Below, one piece after another: positions 20,842-29,693 of a DNA stretch of 64,000 nt. Position 1 is the stretch's first letter. Each line of letters opens with the position of its first letter. The position numbers and the translations under genes were made by a program. Origin of the DNA: F22 sp963668535 (GTDB lineage Bacteria; Bacteroidota; Bacteroidia; Bacteroidales; Bacteroidaceae); assembly GCA_963668535.1 (NCBI GenBank), contig OY764867.1:1116001-1180000 (forward strand), in the 5' to 3' direction. The notes beneath the pieces are model-generated. The model was not told the origin of the DNA. It searched no databases and worked only from the letters and a program-made list of their open reading frames with translations.

Positions 20842-21207
20842 TTATAGTACCTCAGGTGCTAGTGAAACCACCTTCATATTCTTTGCACGTAGCTCACGAG
20901 CCACAGGGCCGAAAATACGGCTACCGCGGATCTCACCTGCTGTATTAAGCAGTACACAAGCATTGTCATCGAAACGAATATATGAGCCGTCTGGACGACG
21001 AATCTCTTTTTTAGTGCGTACAATAAGAGCCTTTGAAACAGTACCCTTCTTAATATCAGAAGAAGGGATGACACTCTTAACTGATACTACAATAGTATCA
21101 CCAACAGACGCATAACGACGACCTGTACCACCAAGAACTCGGATACAAAGTGCTTCCTTTGCACCTGAATTGTCACAAACGTTTAGTCTTGATTCTGTCT
21201 GTATCAT
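20842..21207 (-). CDS. rplN: 50S ribosomal protein L14 (uL14)
   Basis: 121 residues; starts MIQTESRLNVCDNSGAKEAL and contains GDTIVVSVKSVIP and RGSRIFGPVARELR. Interface protein that contacts the 30S subunit and is the docking site of the silencing factor RsfS in other bacteria. Confidence 0.98.
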   Translation of the reverse strand: MIQTESRLNVCDNSGAKEALCIRVLGGTGRRYASVGDTIVVSVKSVIPSSDIKKGTVSKALIVRTKKEIRRPDGSYIRFDDNACVLLNTAGEIRGSRIFGPVARELRAKNMKVVSLAPEVL

Positions 21208-21209
21208 AA

Positions 21210-21467
21210 TTACTTAGCTCTTTCTACGATTTCTACTAGTCTCCATCTCTTGCTCTTACTCAAAGGGCGAGTTTCCATGATACGTACTGTATCACCGATA
21301 CCGCATTCATTCTTTTCGTCATGAGCATGGTATTTTTTTGTCTTATTGACAAACTTACCATATATAGGGTGTTTTTCTTTGAACTTTGTAGCAACTGTGA
21401 TAGTTTTATCCATCTTGTTACTAACAACGACACCCGTTCTTTCTTTTCTTAGGTTTCTTGCTTCCAT
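21210..21467 (-). CDS. rpsQ: 30S ribosomal protein S17 (uS17)
   Basis: OB-fold primary binding protein, 85 residues: LRKERTGVVVSNKMDKTITV, then YGKFVNKTKKYHAHDEKNEC and IMETRPLSKSKRWRLVEIVE. 2 nt from rplN. Confidence 0.98.
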   Translation of the reverse strand: MEARNLRKERTGVVVSNKMDKTITVATKFKEKHPIYGKFVNKTKKYHAHDEKNECGIGDTVRIMETRPLSKSKRWRLVEIVERAK

Positions 21468-21478
21468 GAAGGTAGTCT

Positions 21479-21673
21479 TTATTTGTTAAGTTCACGGCTG
21501 CGCACTTCAGTCTTCATGCGCGCAATTGTCCTGCGCAAGCGCTTAATCTCAGCAGGATTCTCTAGAGGAGTAACCGCATGGTTAAGCACCATTTGGTTAT
21601 AATTTGCTTCCTCTGCTGCTACACGCTCTTTAAGATCAGCTGTAGCCATCTCTTTAATTTCTGCAATCTTCAT
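21479..21673 (-). CDS. rpmC: 50S ribosomal protein L29 (uL29)
   Basis: 64-residue two-helix protein near the tunnel exit: MKIAEIKEMATADLKERVAA and IKRLRRTIARMKTEVRSREL. It lies between rplP and rpsQ in the standard order. Confidence 0.97.
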   Translation of the reverse strand: MKIAEIKEMATADLKERVAAEEANYNQMVLNHAVTPLENPAEIKRLRRTIARMKTEVRSRELNK

Positions 21674-21681
21674 AGTCCTAC

Positions 21682-22113
21682 TTACGCATTTTGAGTTACA
21701 TCATAATCACGTCTTACCACAAACTTGGTAGTCACAGGAAGCTTTTGAGCAGCAAGGCGAAGCGCCTCTTTAGCGATCTCGAAAGATACACCTTCTACTT
21801 CAATAATTACACGACCTGGAGTTACTGGTGCCACAAAACCTTCTGGTGCACCCTTACCCTTACCCATACGAACCTCAGCTGGTTTCTTTGTAATAGGTTT
21901 ATCAGGGAAAATACGAATCCAAATCTGCCCTTGACGTTGCATATATCTAGTTACAGCAATACGTGCTGCCTCAATTTGGCGTCCGGTAATCCACTTATAT
22001 TGAAGTGACTTGATACCGAAAGAACCGAAGGCTAGCTGGTTACCGCGCTGAGCATTACCTTTCATGCGGCCCTTTTGCATTCTTCTGAACTTAGTCTTCT
22101 TTGGTTGTAACAT
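21682..22113 (-). CDS. rplP: 50S ribosomal protein L16 (uL16)
   Basis: 143 residues, A-site-facing protein of 50S: MLQPKKTKFRRMQKGRMKGN, then IWIRIFPDKPITKKPAEVRM and GKGKGAPEGFVAPVTPGRV. In E. coli an Arg in the loop after PAEVRMGKG is hydroxylated; the same region is conserved here. Confidence 0.98.
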   Translation of the reverse strand: MLQPKKTKFRRMQKGRMKGNAQRGNQLAFGSFGIKSLQYKWITGRQIEAARIAVTRYMQRQGQIWIRIFPDKPITKKPAEVRMGKGKGAPEGFVAPVTPGRVIIEVEGVSFEIAKEALRLAAQKLPVTTKFVVRRDYDVTQNA

Positions 22114-22125
22114 TGTTCTTTGTTT

Positions 22126-22845
22126 TTATCGGTTATTTCTTCTTCTCTTCACATTGCGACCGTGATTGTTACGACCACCTGATTGCTTTTCTTGTGAAAA
22201 GTTTGGTGAAAGGTCACGCTTTCCATAAACTTCGCCTTTGCAAATCCAAACTTTAATACCAAGAAGGCCTACTTTAGTAAGCGCTTCAGTAGCACAGTAG
22301 TCGATATCTGCACGGAAAGTGTGTAATGGAGTACGTCCTTCTTTATACATTTCAGAACGAGCCATTTCAGCACCATTAAGACGACCTGAAATAAGAACTT
22401 TGATTCCTTCTGCGTTCATACGCATTGTGTTCTGAATAGCCATCTTGATAGCACGACGGTAAGCTACCTTACCTTCAACTTTACGCGCAATATCATTTGC
22501 TACGATAGTTGCATCAAGCTCTGGACGTTTCACCTCGAAGATATTGATTTGAATATCCTTATCAGTAACCTTTTTCAACTCTTCCTTAAGTTTGTCAACT
22601 TCTTGACCACCCTTACCGATGATCAAGCCTGGACGAGCTGTGCAAATAGTAATGGTCACTAACTTAAGAGTACGCTCGATAATGATTCGAGATACACTAG
22701 CCTTAGCTAGACGAGCGTTAAGATACTTACGGATCTTGCTATCTTCAAGCAGAGACTCGCCGAAGTTCTTACCACCGTACCAGTTAGAATCCCAACCTCT
22801 AACAATTCCTAGGCGGTTGGCAATTGGATTAACTTTCTGTCCCAT
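22126..22845 (-). CDS. rpsC: 30S ribosomal protein S3 (uS3)
   Basis: 239 residues: type 2 KH domain with PGLIIGKGGQEVDKLKEEL near 72-90, then the C-terminal domain AEMARSEMYKEGRTPLHTFR, forming part of the mRNA entry pore. It ends in a basic Asn/Arg-rich tail (RNNHGRNVKRRRNNR). Confidence 0.98.
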   Translation of the reverse strand: MGQKVNPIANRLGIVRGWDSNWYGGKNFGESLLEDSKIRKYLNARLAKASVSRIIIERTLKLVTITICTARPGLIIGKGGQEVDKLKEELKKVTDKDIQINIFEVKRPELDATIVANDIARKVEGKVAYRRAIKMAIQNTMRMNAEGIKVLISGRLNGAEMARSEMYKEGRTPLHTFRADIDYCATEALTKVGLLGIKVWICKGEVYGKRDLSPNFSQEKQSGGRNNHGRNVKRRRNNR

Positions 22846-22852
22846 GTACTAT

Positions 22853-23260
22853 TTACTTTTCTGCATTATTACTGTAAGAATCAACAAATAGCGTCACGTG
22901 ATTTGAACGCTTACGGATTCTATAACCTCTACCTTGTGGAGCTGTGCGCATACGTTTTAACATCATTGCGCTATCCACAAAAATTTTAGAAATATACAAC
23001 TCCCCTTCTTCTGCCTTACGCTCATTCTTAGTTTCCCAATTGGCGATTGCAGAACGAAGCAACTTCTCTACGCGAGCCGATGCTTCTTTCGAAGAGTACT
23101 TAAGCACAGCAAGTGCCTTATTCACCTCCATACCGCGAACCATGTCAGCTACCAAGCGCATTTTACGTGGAGATGTAGGAACATTTCGCAACTTTGCGAA
23201 ATATTGAGTTTTCAGGGCCTCTTTTCTATTATCGGCCGCAATTTTCTTTCTTGCTCCCAT
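22853..23260 (-). CDS. rplV: 50S ribosomal protein L22 (uL22)
   Basis: 135 residues. The N-terminus is about 20 residues longer than E. coli L22 (KKIAADNRKEALKTQYFAKL) before the core LRNVPTSPRKMRLVADMVRG. The tunnel-lining beta-hairpin carries MLKRMRTAPQGRGYRIRKRS. Complete. Confidence 0.98.
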   Translation of the reverse strand: MGARKKIAADNRKEALKTQYFAKLRNVPTSPRKMRLVADMVRGMEVNKALAVLKYSSKEASARVEKLLRSAIANWETKNERKAEEGELYISKIFVDSAMMLKRMRTAPQGRGYRIRKRSNHVTLFVDSYSNNAEK

Positions 23261-23300
23261 TATTTATTCTTCGTTTTATCAGATAAATATGTGTCCCTGA

Positions 23301-23570
23301 TTACTTTTTCTTGTTACCACCGTGACCACGGAATGTACGAGTAGGTGCAAACTCACCTAACTTGTGACCAACCATGTTTTCTGTAACATAGACAGGGATA
23401 AATTTGTTTCCATTGTGCACTGCAATAGTATGCCCTACAAAATCAGGACTAATCATTGAAGCGCGCGCCCATGTCTTAACAACATTCTTCTTGCCAGTTT
23501 CGTTCATAGCAAGAACTTTGTTCTCAAGCTTGACGTTAATATATGGACCTTTTTTTAGTGAACGACTCAT
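23301..23570 (-). CDS. rpsS: 30S ribosomal protein S19 (uS19)
   Basis: 89 residues: MSRSLKKGPYINVKLENKVL, then TWARASMISPDFVGHTIAVH and the C-terminus KLGEFAPTRTFRGHGGNKKK. Head protein near the A site. The 40-nt gap to rplV has no visible structure. Confidence 0.98.
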   Translation of the reverse strand: MSRSLKKGPYINVKLENKVLAMNETGKKNVVKTWARASMISPDFVGHTIAVHNGNKFIPVYVTENMVGHKLGEFAPTRTFRGHGGNKKK

Positions 23571-23592
23571 AGTTACTTCTAGTTAAATCAGT

Positions 23593-24417
23593 TTACTTCT
23601 TTCTTCTCTCAATAATGTACTTACTAGACTGCTTTTTAGGGCGTCTTGTTTTAAGACCCTTAGCATACAATCCAGTACGAGATCTTGGGTGTCCTCCTGA
23701 CTGACGTCCTTCACCACCACCCATTGGGTGATCCACGGGGTTCATTACAACACCACGGTTGCGTGGACGACGACCTTGCCAGCGAGAACGACCAGCTTTA
23801 CCTGAGACTTCTAGGCCATGATCTGAGTTACCTACAGAACCGATAGTTGCCTTACAAGTACTCAAGACCTGACGTACTTCACCTGAAGGAAGTTTAATTA
23901 CACAGTAACGACCTTCACGAGAAGTTAACTGTGCGAAGTTACCAGCTGAACGCACCATAGCTGCACCCTGTCCTGGGCGAAGCTCGATATTGTGAATCAC
24001 AGTACCGACTGGAATATTAGCTAGTGGCAATGCATTACCAATTTCTGGAGCTGCATCCGCGCCTGACATAACTGTAGCACCTACTTGTAGTCCATTAGGA
24101 GCAATGATATATCGTTTTTCACCATCTGCATAGAAAAGAAGAGCAATACGAGCAGATCTATTTGGATCATACTCAATTGTCTTAACTGTTGCTGGCACAC
24201 CGTCTTTGTTTCTCTTGAAATCAATTACACGAATCACCTTGCGATGACCACCACCGATGTAACGCATTGTCATCTTACCGACGTTGTTACGACCTCCCGA
24301 TGATTTTTTACCATATACAAGAGACTTCTCTGGTACTCGTGCAGTAACTTCCTCGAAAGTACCAATAATTTTGTGTCTTTGCCCCGGTGTAGTGGGCTTA
24401 AATTTACGTACTGCCAT
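23593..24417 (-). CDS. rplB: 50S ribosomal protein L2 (uL2)
   Basis: 274 residues; peptidyl-transferase-associated protein. Conserved YIIAPNGLQVGATVMSG, GRYCVIKLPSGEVR and the C-terminal VMNPVDHPMGGGEGRQSGGH containing the functional His. Complete and in standard position. Confidence 0.98.
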   Translation of the reverse strand: MAVRKFKPTTPGQRHKIIGTFEEVTARVPEKSLVYGKKSSGGRNNVGKMTMRYIGGGHRKVIRVIDFKRNKDGVPATVKTIEYDPNRSARIALLFYADGEKRYIIAPNGLQVGATVMSGADAAPEIGNALPLANIPVGTVIHNIELRPGQGAAMVRSAGNFAQLTSREGRYCVIKLPSGEVRQVLSTCKATIGSVGNSDHGLEVSGKAGRSRWQGRRPRNRGVVMNPVDHPMGGGEGRQSGGHPRSRTGLYAKGLKTRRPKKQSSKYIIERRKK

Positions 24418-24422
24418 TTTTA

Positions 24423-24713
24423 CTAAATATTGCTATAAAAATCAATAAAGTCACCCTCTTTAAGTGTCACAATAGCTTTTTTGAAAGCTGCAGTGCGTCC
24501 TTTAACAAGACCCTGACGAGTATAACGTGACTTAGACTTGCCCGCATACTTCATTGTGTTTACATCCACAACGGTAACTTTATAAAGTGCTTCAATCTCT
24601 CTTTTAATCTCGATTTTGTTAGCCTCTGGACGTACAACAAAACCATAACGGTTAAGTTCATCCGTAAGCGCGGTCATCTTTTCAGTGACCAATGGTTTAA
24701 TAATAATTGCCAT
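24423..24713 (-). CDS. rplW: 50S ribosomal protein L23 (uL23)
   Basis: 96-residue tunnel-exit protein and docking site for trigger factor and SRP: IIIKPLVTEKMTALTDELNR, then FVVRPEANKIEIKREIEALY. A GAGGAG lies about 11 nt before the ATG, a weak Shine-Dalgarno candidate. Confidence 0.97.
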   Translation of the reverse strand: MAIIIKPLVTEKMTALTDELNRYGFVVRPEANKIEIKREIEALYKVTVVDVNTMKYAGKSKSRYTRQGLVKGRTAAFKKAIVTLKEGDFIDFYSNI

Positions 24714-24733
24714 CTTAATCTGTCTCCTCTACA

Positions 24734-25354
24734 TTAAAAGTTATTGATTGCTTCAATTGCACTCTCAGTTACAACAAGACAATTCGTGTTGAGCACTCGG
24801 TAAGTGTTCAACCCGCTAACTGTCTGCACTTGTGCTTTTTGCACATTGCGAGCCGACAAATATACGTTTTTATTTGTCTCTGGAAAAACAACGAGCAACT
24901 TTTTATTCACAACGTTAAGATCTTTTACCATTGCTGTAAATTCCTTTGTCTTAGGAGTTTCAAAAGTAAAATCTTCAACGACAATAATTTCGTTGTTTTT
25001 CAATTTGTAAGCAAGAGCTGAACGGCGAGCAAGTTGCTTCACCTTCTTGTTTAGTTTGAAGTGATAATCACGTGGTTTAGGGCCGAATACTCGAGCACCA
25101 CCTACCAATACTGGTGAGTTAATATCACCACGACGTGCACCACCACCGCCTTTTTGACGGCCAAGCTTCTTAGTCGAACCAGACATTTCGCTACGCTCTT
25201 TTGATTTGTGCGTACCTTGACGACGGTTAGCTAAGTGCTGTTTTACATCTAGATAGATCGCATGGTCGTTTGGTTCAATTCCAAAGACAGACTCGTTCAA
25301 CGTAATCTTACGACCAGTGTCTTCACCTTTTCTGTTAAATACGCTAAGTTCCAT
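24734..25354 (-). CDS. rplD: 50S ribosomal protein L4 (uL4)
   Basis: 206 residues; tunnel-lining loop with GSTKKLGRQKGGGGARRGDI near 60-79 and GGARVFGPKPRDYHFKLNKK after it. Starts at the TAATG overlap with rplC. In E. coli L4 represses the S10 operon through its leader; here the 87-nt region before rpsJ holds a hairpin that could be tested for that role. Confidence 0.97.
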   Translation of the reverse strand: MELSVFNRKGEDTGRKITLNESVFGIEPNDHAIYLDVKQHLANRRQGTHKSKERSEMSGSTKKLGRQKGGGGARRGDINSPVLVGGARVFGPKPRDYHFKLNKKVKQLARRSALAYKLKNNEIIVVEDFTFETPKTKEFTAMVKDLNVVNKKLLVVFPETNKNVYLSARNVQKAQVQTVSGLNTYRVLNTNCLVVTESAIEAINNF

Positions 25355-25971
25355 TACTTTTCAATTGTTACGATTGAACCTTTGCAACCTGGAACACTAC
25401 CCTTAATAAGCAATAGGTTGTGCTCTGCGATTACCTTTAATACTTGTAGATTTTGTACGGTAACACGTTCGCCGCCCATTTGGCCGCCCATACGCATACC
25501 CTTAAATACCTTCGCAGGGTAAGAACAAGCACCAATAGAACCTGGCTTACGCTGACGGTTGTGTTGTCCGTGAGTTGCTTGACCGACACCACCAAAGTTG
25601 TGACGTTTAACAACACCCTGGAAACCTTTACCCTTTGAAGTACCAACTACACTCACAAAAAGAGCGTCATTGAACAACTCAACAGAGATTTCATCTCCTA
25701 AATTGTACTCTGTTTCAAAATCTTTGAACTCGGCCAAGTGTCTCTTTGGTGCAACTCCAGCTTTTTTAAAGTGACCTTGAAGAGGCTTAGTTGTGTGCTT
25801 TTCCTTTTTATCTTGGAAACCTAATTGCACAGCTTCATAGCCATCAACTTCAGTAGTCTTCACTTGAGTTACAACACAAGGACCTACTTCGATAACAGTG
25901 CATGGTACATTTTTACCCTCGGCACTGAACACGGATGTCATTCCGATCTTTCTTCCAATTAATCCTGGCAT
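25354..25971 (-). CDS. rplC: 50S ribosomal protein L3 (uL3)
   Basis: 205 residues: MPGLIGRKIGMTSVFSAEGK, then GTSKGKGFQGVVKRHNFGGV and GQATHGQHNRQRKPGSIGAC. The Gln in the GQxTHG-type region is where PrmB methylates E. coli L3. Overlaps rplD by 1 nt. Confidence 0.98.
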   Translation of the reverse strand: MPGLIGRKIGMTSVFSAEGKNVPCTVIEVGPCVVTQVKTTEVDGYEAVQLGFQDKKEKHTTKPLQGHFKKAGVAPKRHLAEFKDFETEYNLGDEISVELFNDALFVSVVGTSKGKGFQGVVKRHNFGGVGQATHGQHNRQRKPGSIGACSYPAKVFKGMRMGGQMGGERVTVQNLQVLKVIAEHNLLLIKGSVPGCKGSIVTIEK

Positions 25972-25993
25972 TTCTCTAATTTTTAAATGGTTA

Positions 25994-26299
25994 TCAAACC
26001 TTGATTTCTACTTCTACACCACTTGGCAACTCTAACTTCATCAACGCGTCAACAGTAGCAGCAGTTGAACTGTAAATGTCGATTAGACGCTTGAAAGATG
26101 AAAGTTGGAACTGTTCACGACTCTTCTTATTAACAAAAGTAGAACGGTTCACAGTAAAAACGCGCTTGTGAGTTGGCAATGGAATTGGACCGCTCACGAT
26201 AGCACCAGTAGCCTTTACAGTCTTTACAATCTTCTCAGCAGACTTATCGACCAAGTTGTGATCGTAGCTCTTTAGCTTGATTCTAATTTTTTGACTCAT
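25994..26299 (-). CDS. rpsJ: 30S ribosomal protein S10 (uS10)
   Basis: 101 residues: MSQKIRIKLKSYDHNLVDKS, then TGAIVSGPIPLPTHKRVFTV. It also serves as the NusE antitermination partner in bacteria. First gene of the S10 block; no Shine-Dalgarno, only an A/T-rich leader. Confidence 0.98.
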   Translation of the reverse strand: MSQKIRIKLKSYDHNLVDKSAEKIVKTVKATGAIVSGPIPLPTHKRVFTVNRSTFVNKKSREQFQLSSFKRLIDIYSSTAATVDALMKLELPSGVEVEIKV

Positions 26300-26332
26300 G
26301 TTTATTAATTAAATAGTTATAAAATATATAAT

Positions 26333-26370
26333 TGACAGCGGATTAAGAGTCATTCGCTAACCCGCTGTCA
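26333..26370 (-). promoter_or_regulatory. Stem-loop between fusA and rpsJ
   Basis: Perfect 9-bp stem TGACAGCGG/CCGCTGTCA with a 20-nt loop, 17 nt after the fusA stop. The downstream sequence is A/T-rich but has no long T run, so it could be a weak attenuator, a processing site or a ribosomal protein leader. Confidence 0.45.
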
Positions 26371-26386
26371 CTTATGTCTTGTGTGA

Positions 26387-28504
26387 TTACAGTAAATCTA
26401 CACGTCCGTCAACTTCTTCAAGAACTGCTTTTGCAATACCTGCAGAGACAGCAGCATGGTGTGAATATGTCATAGAAGACGTTGCACGACCAGAAGTAAT
26501 TGTACGCAATGTAGTTACATAACCAAACATTTCAGCTAGTGGAACTAGTGCTTTTACAATACGAGCTCCAGAACGGCTACTTTCCATTCCTTCTACTTGA
26601 CCTCGACGCTTGTTCAAGTCACCAATTACATCACCCATGTTTTCTTCTGGAGTAACTACCTCGAGCTTCATCATAGGTTCCATAAGTACTGGTCCTGCTT
26701 TCGCACATGCAGACTTGTATGCTTGAATACCGCAGATCTCAAATGACAATTGGTCTGAATCGACAGGGTGGAAAGAACCATCCAACAAAGTCACCTTCAA
26801 AGAGTCAAGTGGGAAACCAGCCAAGACCCCGTTCTGCATTGCAGTTTCGAATCCTTTCTGTACAGAAGGAATAAATTCCTTAGGAATGTTACCACCCTTA
26901 ACTTCTTCTTTAAATTGCAAGCCACCTTCTGTAAAGTCTTCATCTACAGGACCTACATTTACGATGATGTCTGCAAACTTACCACGACCACCAGATTGCT
27001 TCTTATATGTCTCACGAAGATTGACTGTCTTCGTAATAGCTTCCTTATAGTTAACCTGAGGCTTACCTTGATTACACTCAACCTTAAACTCACGTTTCAA
27101 ACGATCGATAATGATATCCAAGTGCAACTCACCCATACCAGAAATAACAGTTTGACCAGATTGTTCGTCAGTCTTAACTGTAAATGTTGGATCTTCTTCT
27201 GCAAGTTTAGCAAGCCCTGTACTTAGCTTATCTAAATCTTTTTGAGTTTTAGGTTCAACCGCAATACCAATTACTGGATCTGGGAAGTCCATAGATTCCA
27301 ACACGATTGGATGCTTTTCTTCTGAAAGCGTATCCCCTGTGCGAATATCTTTAAAACCTACAGCAGCACCGATATCACCAGCTCCAATAACTTCTACTGG
27401 ATTTTGGTGGTTTGAGTGCATTTGGAACAAACGAGACACACGCTCTTTCTTTCCACTGCGAGTATTATATGTATAAGAACCAGCTTCGATCTTACCAGAA
27501 TAAACACGGATAAATGTCAATCGACCTACATAAGGGTCAGTTGCAATCTTAAACGCCAATGCAGAAGTTGGAGCGTCTTCGTCAGCTGGACGTTCTTCTT
27601 CTTCACCTGTATCTGGGTTTGTTCCCGTAGTTACGATTGTATCTAATGGAGAAGGCAAGAATGCACAAACATAGTCAAGCAATGTTTGAACCCCCTTATT
27701 CTTAAATGAAGAGCCACACAACATTGGCACTACATCCATCGCACAAGTTGCTTTACGAAGTGCAGCAATGATTTCTTCTTCAGTCAAAGACTCAGGATCT
27801 TCGAAATATTTTTCCATCAATGTTTCGTCACACTCAGCAACTGTCTCAAGCATCTTACCACGCCATTCTTCAGCTTCAGCTTGAAGTTCTGCAGGGATTT
27901 CTTCTACATCATACTCAGCACCCATTGTTTCATCATGCCACAAGATTGCTTTCATTTTAATCAAGTCAACGACTCCCTTAAAATCTTCTTCAGCACCAAT
28001 AGGAATTACAATAGACACTGGATTAGCGTGAAGTACATCCTTCATTTGACGAAGAACTTCATAATAATCAGCACCTGAACGGTCCATCTTGTTTACGTAA
28101 CCCATACGAGGCACACTATACTTGTCTGCTTGACGCCATACTGTTTCAGATTGTGGTTCTACACCACCTACTGCACAGTAAGTAGCTACCGCACCATCAA
28201 GAACACGAAGTGAACGTTCTACCTCAGCAGTAAAGTCAACGTGCCCAGGAGTATCAATCAAGTTAATCTTATACTGGTGACCATCATAGTTCCAACGAGT
28301 AGTTGTTGCAGCCGAAGTAATAGTAATACCACGTTCCTGCTCTTGTGCCATCCAGTCCATAGTAGCACCTCCGTCATGAACTTCACCAATTTTGTGAGTA
28401 AGACCCGTATAGTAAAGGATACGTTCTGAAGTCGTAGTCTTTCCAGCATCGATATGCGCCATGATACCGATGTTACGCGTCATTTTTAAATCCTGCTTTG
28501 CCAT
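26387..28504 (-). CDS. fusA: Elongation factor G
   Basis: GTPase for ribosomal translocation and, with RRF, recycling; 705 residues. The GTP motifs are intact: AHIDAGKTTTSERIL near 17-31, the RGITITSAATT switch I block, DTPGHVDF and NKMDRSG. Domain IV and the C-terminal EEVDGRVDLL end are present. It is the str-operon copy. tuf does not follow it, unlike in E. coli; rpsJ does. Confidence 0.97.
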   Translation of the reverse strand: MAKQDLKMTRNIGIMAHIDAGKTTTSERILYYTGLTHKIGEVHDGGATMDWMAQEQERGITITSAATTTRWNYDGHQYKINLIDTPGHVDFTAEVERSLRVLDGAVATYCAVGGVEPQSETVWRQADKYSVPRMGYVNKMDRSGADYYEVLRQMKDVLHANPVSIVIPIGAEEDFKGVVDLIKMKAILWHDETMGAEYDVEEIPAELQAEAEEWRGKMLETVAECDETLMEKYFEDPESLTEEEIIAALRKATCAMDVVPMLCGSSFKNKGVQTLLDYVCAFLPSPLDTIVTTGTNPDTGEEEERPADEDAPTSALAFKIATDPYVGRLTFIRVYSGKIEAGSYTYNTRSGKKERVSRLFQMHSNHQNPVEVIGAGDIGAAVGFKDIRTGDTLSEEKHPIVLESMDFPDPVIGIAVEPKTQKDLDKLSTGLAKLAEEDPTFTVKTDEQSGQTVISGMGELHLDIIIDRLKREFKVECNQGKPQVNYKEAITKTVNLRETYKKQSGGRGKFADIIVNVGPVDEDFTEGGLQFKEEVKGGNIPKEFIPSVQKGFETAMQNGVLAGFPLDSLKVTLLDGSFHPVDSDQLSFEICGIQAYKSACAKAGPVLMEPMMKLEVVTPEENMGDVIGDLNKRRGQVEGMESSRSGARIVKALVPLAEMFGYVTTLRTITSGRATSSMTYSHHAAVSAGIAKAVLEEVDGRVDLL

Positions 28505-28519
28505 AATTTTATATCAATT

Positions 28520-28996
28520 TTAGAATCTAAAGTGAGCAAATGCACGGTTAGCTTCTGCCATACGATGCATATCTTCTTTACGCTTATAAGCACCACCTTG
28601 TTCGTTATAAGCATCCATGATTTCAGCAGATAATTTATCAGCCATAGTCTTACCACCACGCTTACGAGCGAAAAGGATAAGATTCTTCATTGACACAGAT
28701 TCCTTACGTTCTGCACGAATTTCGGTTGGGACTTGAAAAGTAGCACCACCAACACGACGAGACTTAACTTCGACTTGTGGAGTTACATTATCAAGAGCTT
28801 GCTTCCATATTTCTAGAGCAGATTTTTCTTCGTTAGGAAGTTTTTCTGCCACAATCTCTAAAGCTGCATAAAAGATCTCATACGAAGTATTCTTCTTTCC
28901 ATCATACATTAGATGGTTTACAAACTTCGATACTTTTTGATCGTTAAACACGGGATCCGGAAGGATCACTCGTTTTCTTGGTTTTGCTTTTCTCAT
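28520..28996 (-). CDS. rpsG: 30S ribosomal protein S7 (uS7)
   Basis: 158 residues: MRKAKPRKRVILPDPVFNDQ, then VKSRRVGGATFQVPTEIRAE and KRKEDMHRMAEANRAFAHFR. Assembly initiator of the 30S head. The 121-nt gap upstream of it matches the position of the S7 autoregulatory site in E. coli. Confidence 0.98.
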   Translation of the reverse strand: MRKAKPRKRVILPDPVFNDQKVSKFVNHLMYDGKKNTSYEIFYAALEIVAEKLPNEEKSALEIWKQALDNVTPQVEVKSRRVGGATFQVPTEIRAERKESVSMKNLILFARKRGGKTMADKLSAEIMDAYNEQGGAYKRKEDMHRMAEANRAFAHFRF

Positions 28997-29117
28997 TGTT
29001 TTGTTTGATTTTAGTGTTTTCGTCTCAGGCTGCTACTTTTTATTGACTTCAGCTCCTCCACTGGGGAATTTACTCAACCAAGTCAGGCACCCATCAAACC
29101 AAAAAACAAATTAATAA
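28997..29117 (-). promoter_or_regulatory. rpsL-rpsG intercistronic region, candidate S7 site
   Basis: 121 nt without an ORF. On the minus strand CTGACTT (5') can pair with AAGTCAA (3') to enclose a structured segment with CCCC and GGAGG blocks. In E. coli S7 binds the same intercistronic location. Equivalence is inference. Confidence 0.35.
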
Positions 29118-29492
29118 TTATTTTTTAGGGCGTTTTGCACCATACTTAGAACGACGCTGAGTACGATTAGCCACACCCGCTGTATCCAAAGTACCACGCA
29201 CGATATGGTAGCGCACACCTGGAAGATCCTTTACACGACCACCACGTACAAGTACGATAGAGTGTTCTTGCAAATTGTGTCCTTCTCCTGGAATATACGA
29301 GTTCACTTCCTTTGAGTTAGAAAGACGCACACGAGCTACTTTACGCATAGCCGAGTTTGGCTTCTTAGGAGTTGTTGTGTACACACGCACACACACGCCA
29401 CGACGTTGTGGGCAAGAGTCTAGGGCTGGTGACTTTGATTTTTCCACCATTACCTGACGACCTTTTCTTACAAGTTGTTGAATTGTAGGCAT
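29118..29492 (-). CDS. rpsL: 30S ribosomal protein S12 (uS12)
   Basis: 124-residue decoding-centre protein: MPTIQQLVRKGRQVMVEKSK, TTTPKKPNSAMRKVARVRLS and GGRVKDLPGVRYHIVRGTLD. Lys43 and Lys88, the positions changed in streptomycin-resistant mutants, are wild type. First gene of the block; its promoter is at 29662-29693, giving a leader of about 170 nt. Confidence 0.98.
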   Translation of the reverse strand: MPTIQQLVRKGRQVMVEKSKSPALDSCPQRRGVCVRVYTTTPKKPNSAMRKVARVRLSNSKEVNSYIPGEGHNLQEHSIVLVRGGRVKDLPGVRYHIVRGTLDTAGVANRTQRRSKYGAKRPKK

Positions 29493-29661
29493 TGTAATTC
29501 TGTTTTATATTATTATTGTATTACTTTTTTCATTATAAGGTGAGGATAAGCATAAACAACATACGCCACCCATGCGAATACGCACTGAGTTTAATAGCAT
29601 TTTCCAGCACAAACACAGTAATTTCACCTATATACACACTTTGAGTGTATACATTCGGCGT

Positions 29662-29693
29662 GCAAAGATAGCAATAAGTATTTATATATCCAT
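29662..29693 (-). promoter_or_regulatory. Promoter of the rpsL-rplQ block
   Basis: On the minus strand TATG (29693-29690; 3 of 4 to TTTG), 20 nt, TATCTTTG (29669-29662). The downstream bases GCACGCCG partly resemble the GCATCCGC of stable-RNA promoters. Confidence 0.65.

Noticed and set aside
26768..27226. 152-codon plus-strand ORF antisense to fusA
   Set aside because: A mirror of EF-G codon use, with no promoter and Cys/Leu-rich composition typical of shadow frames.
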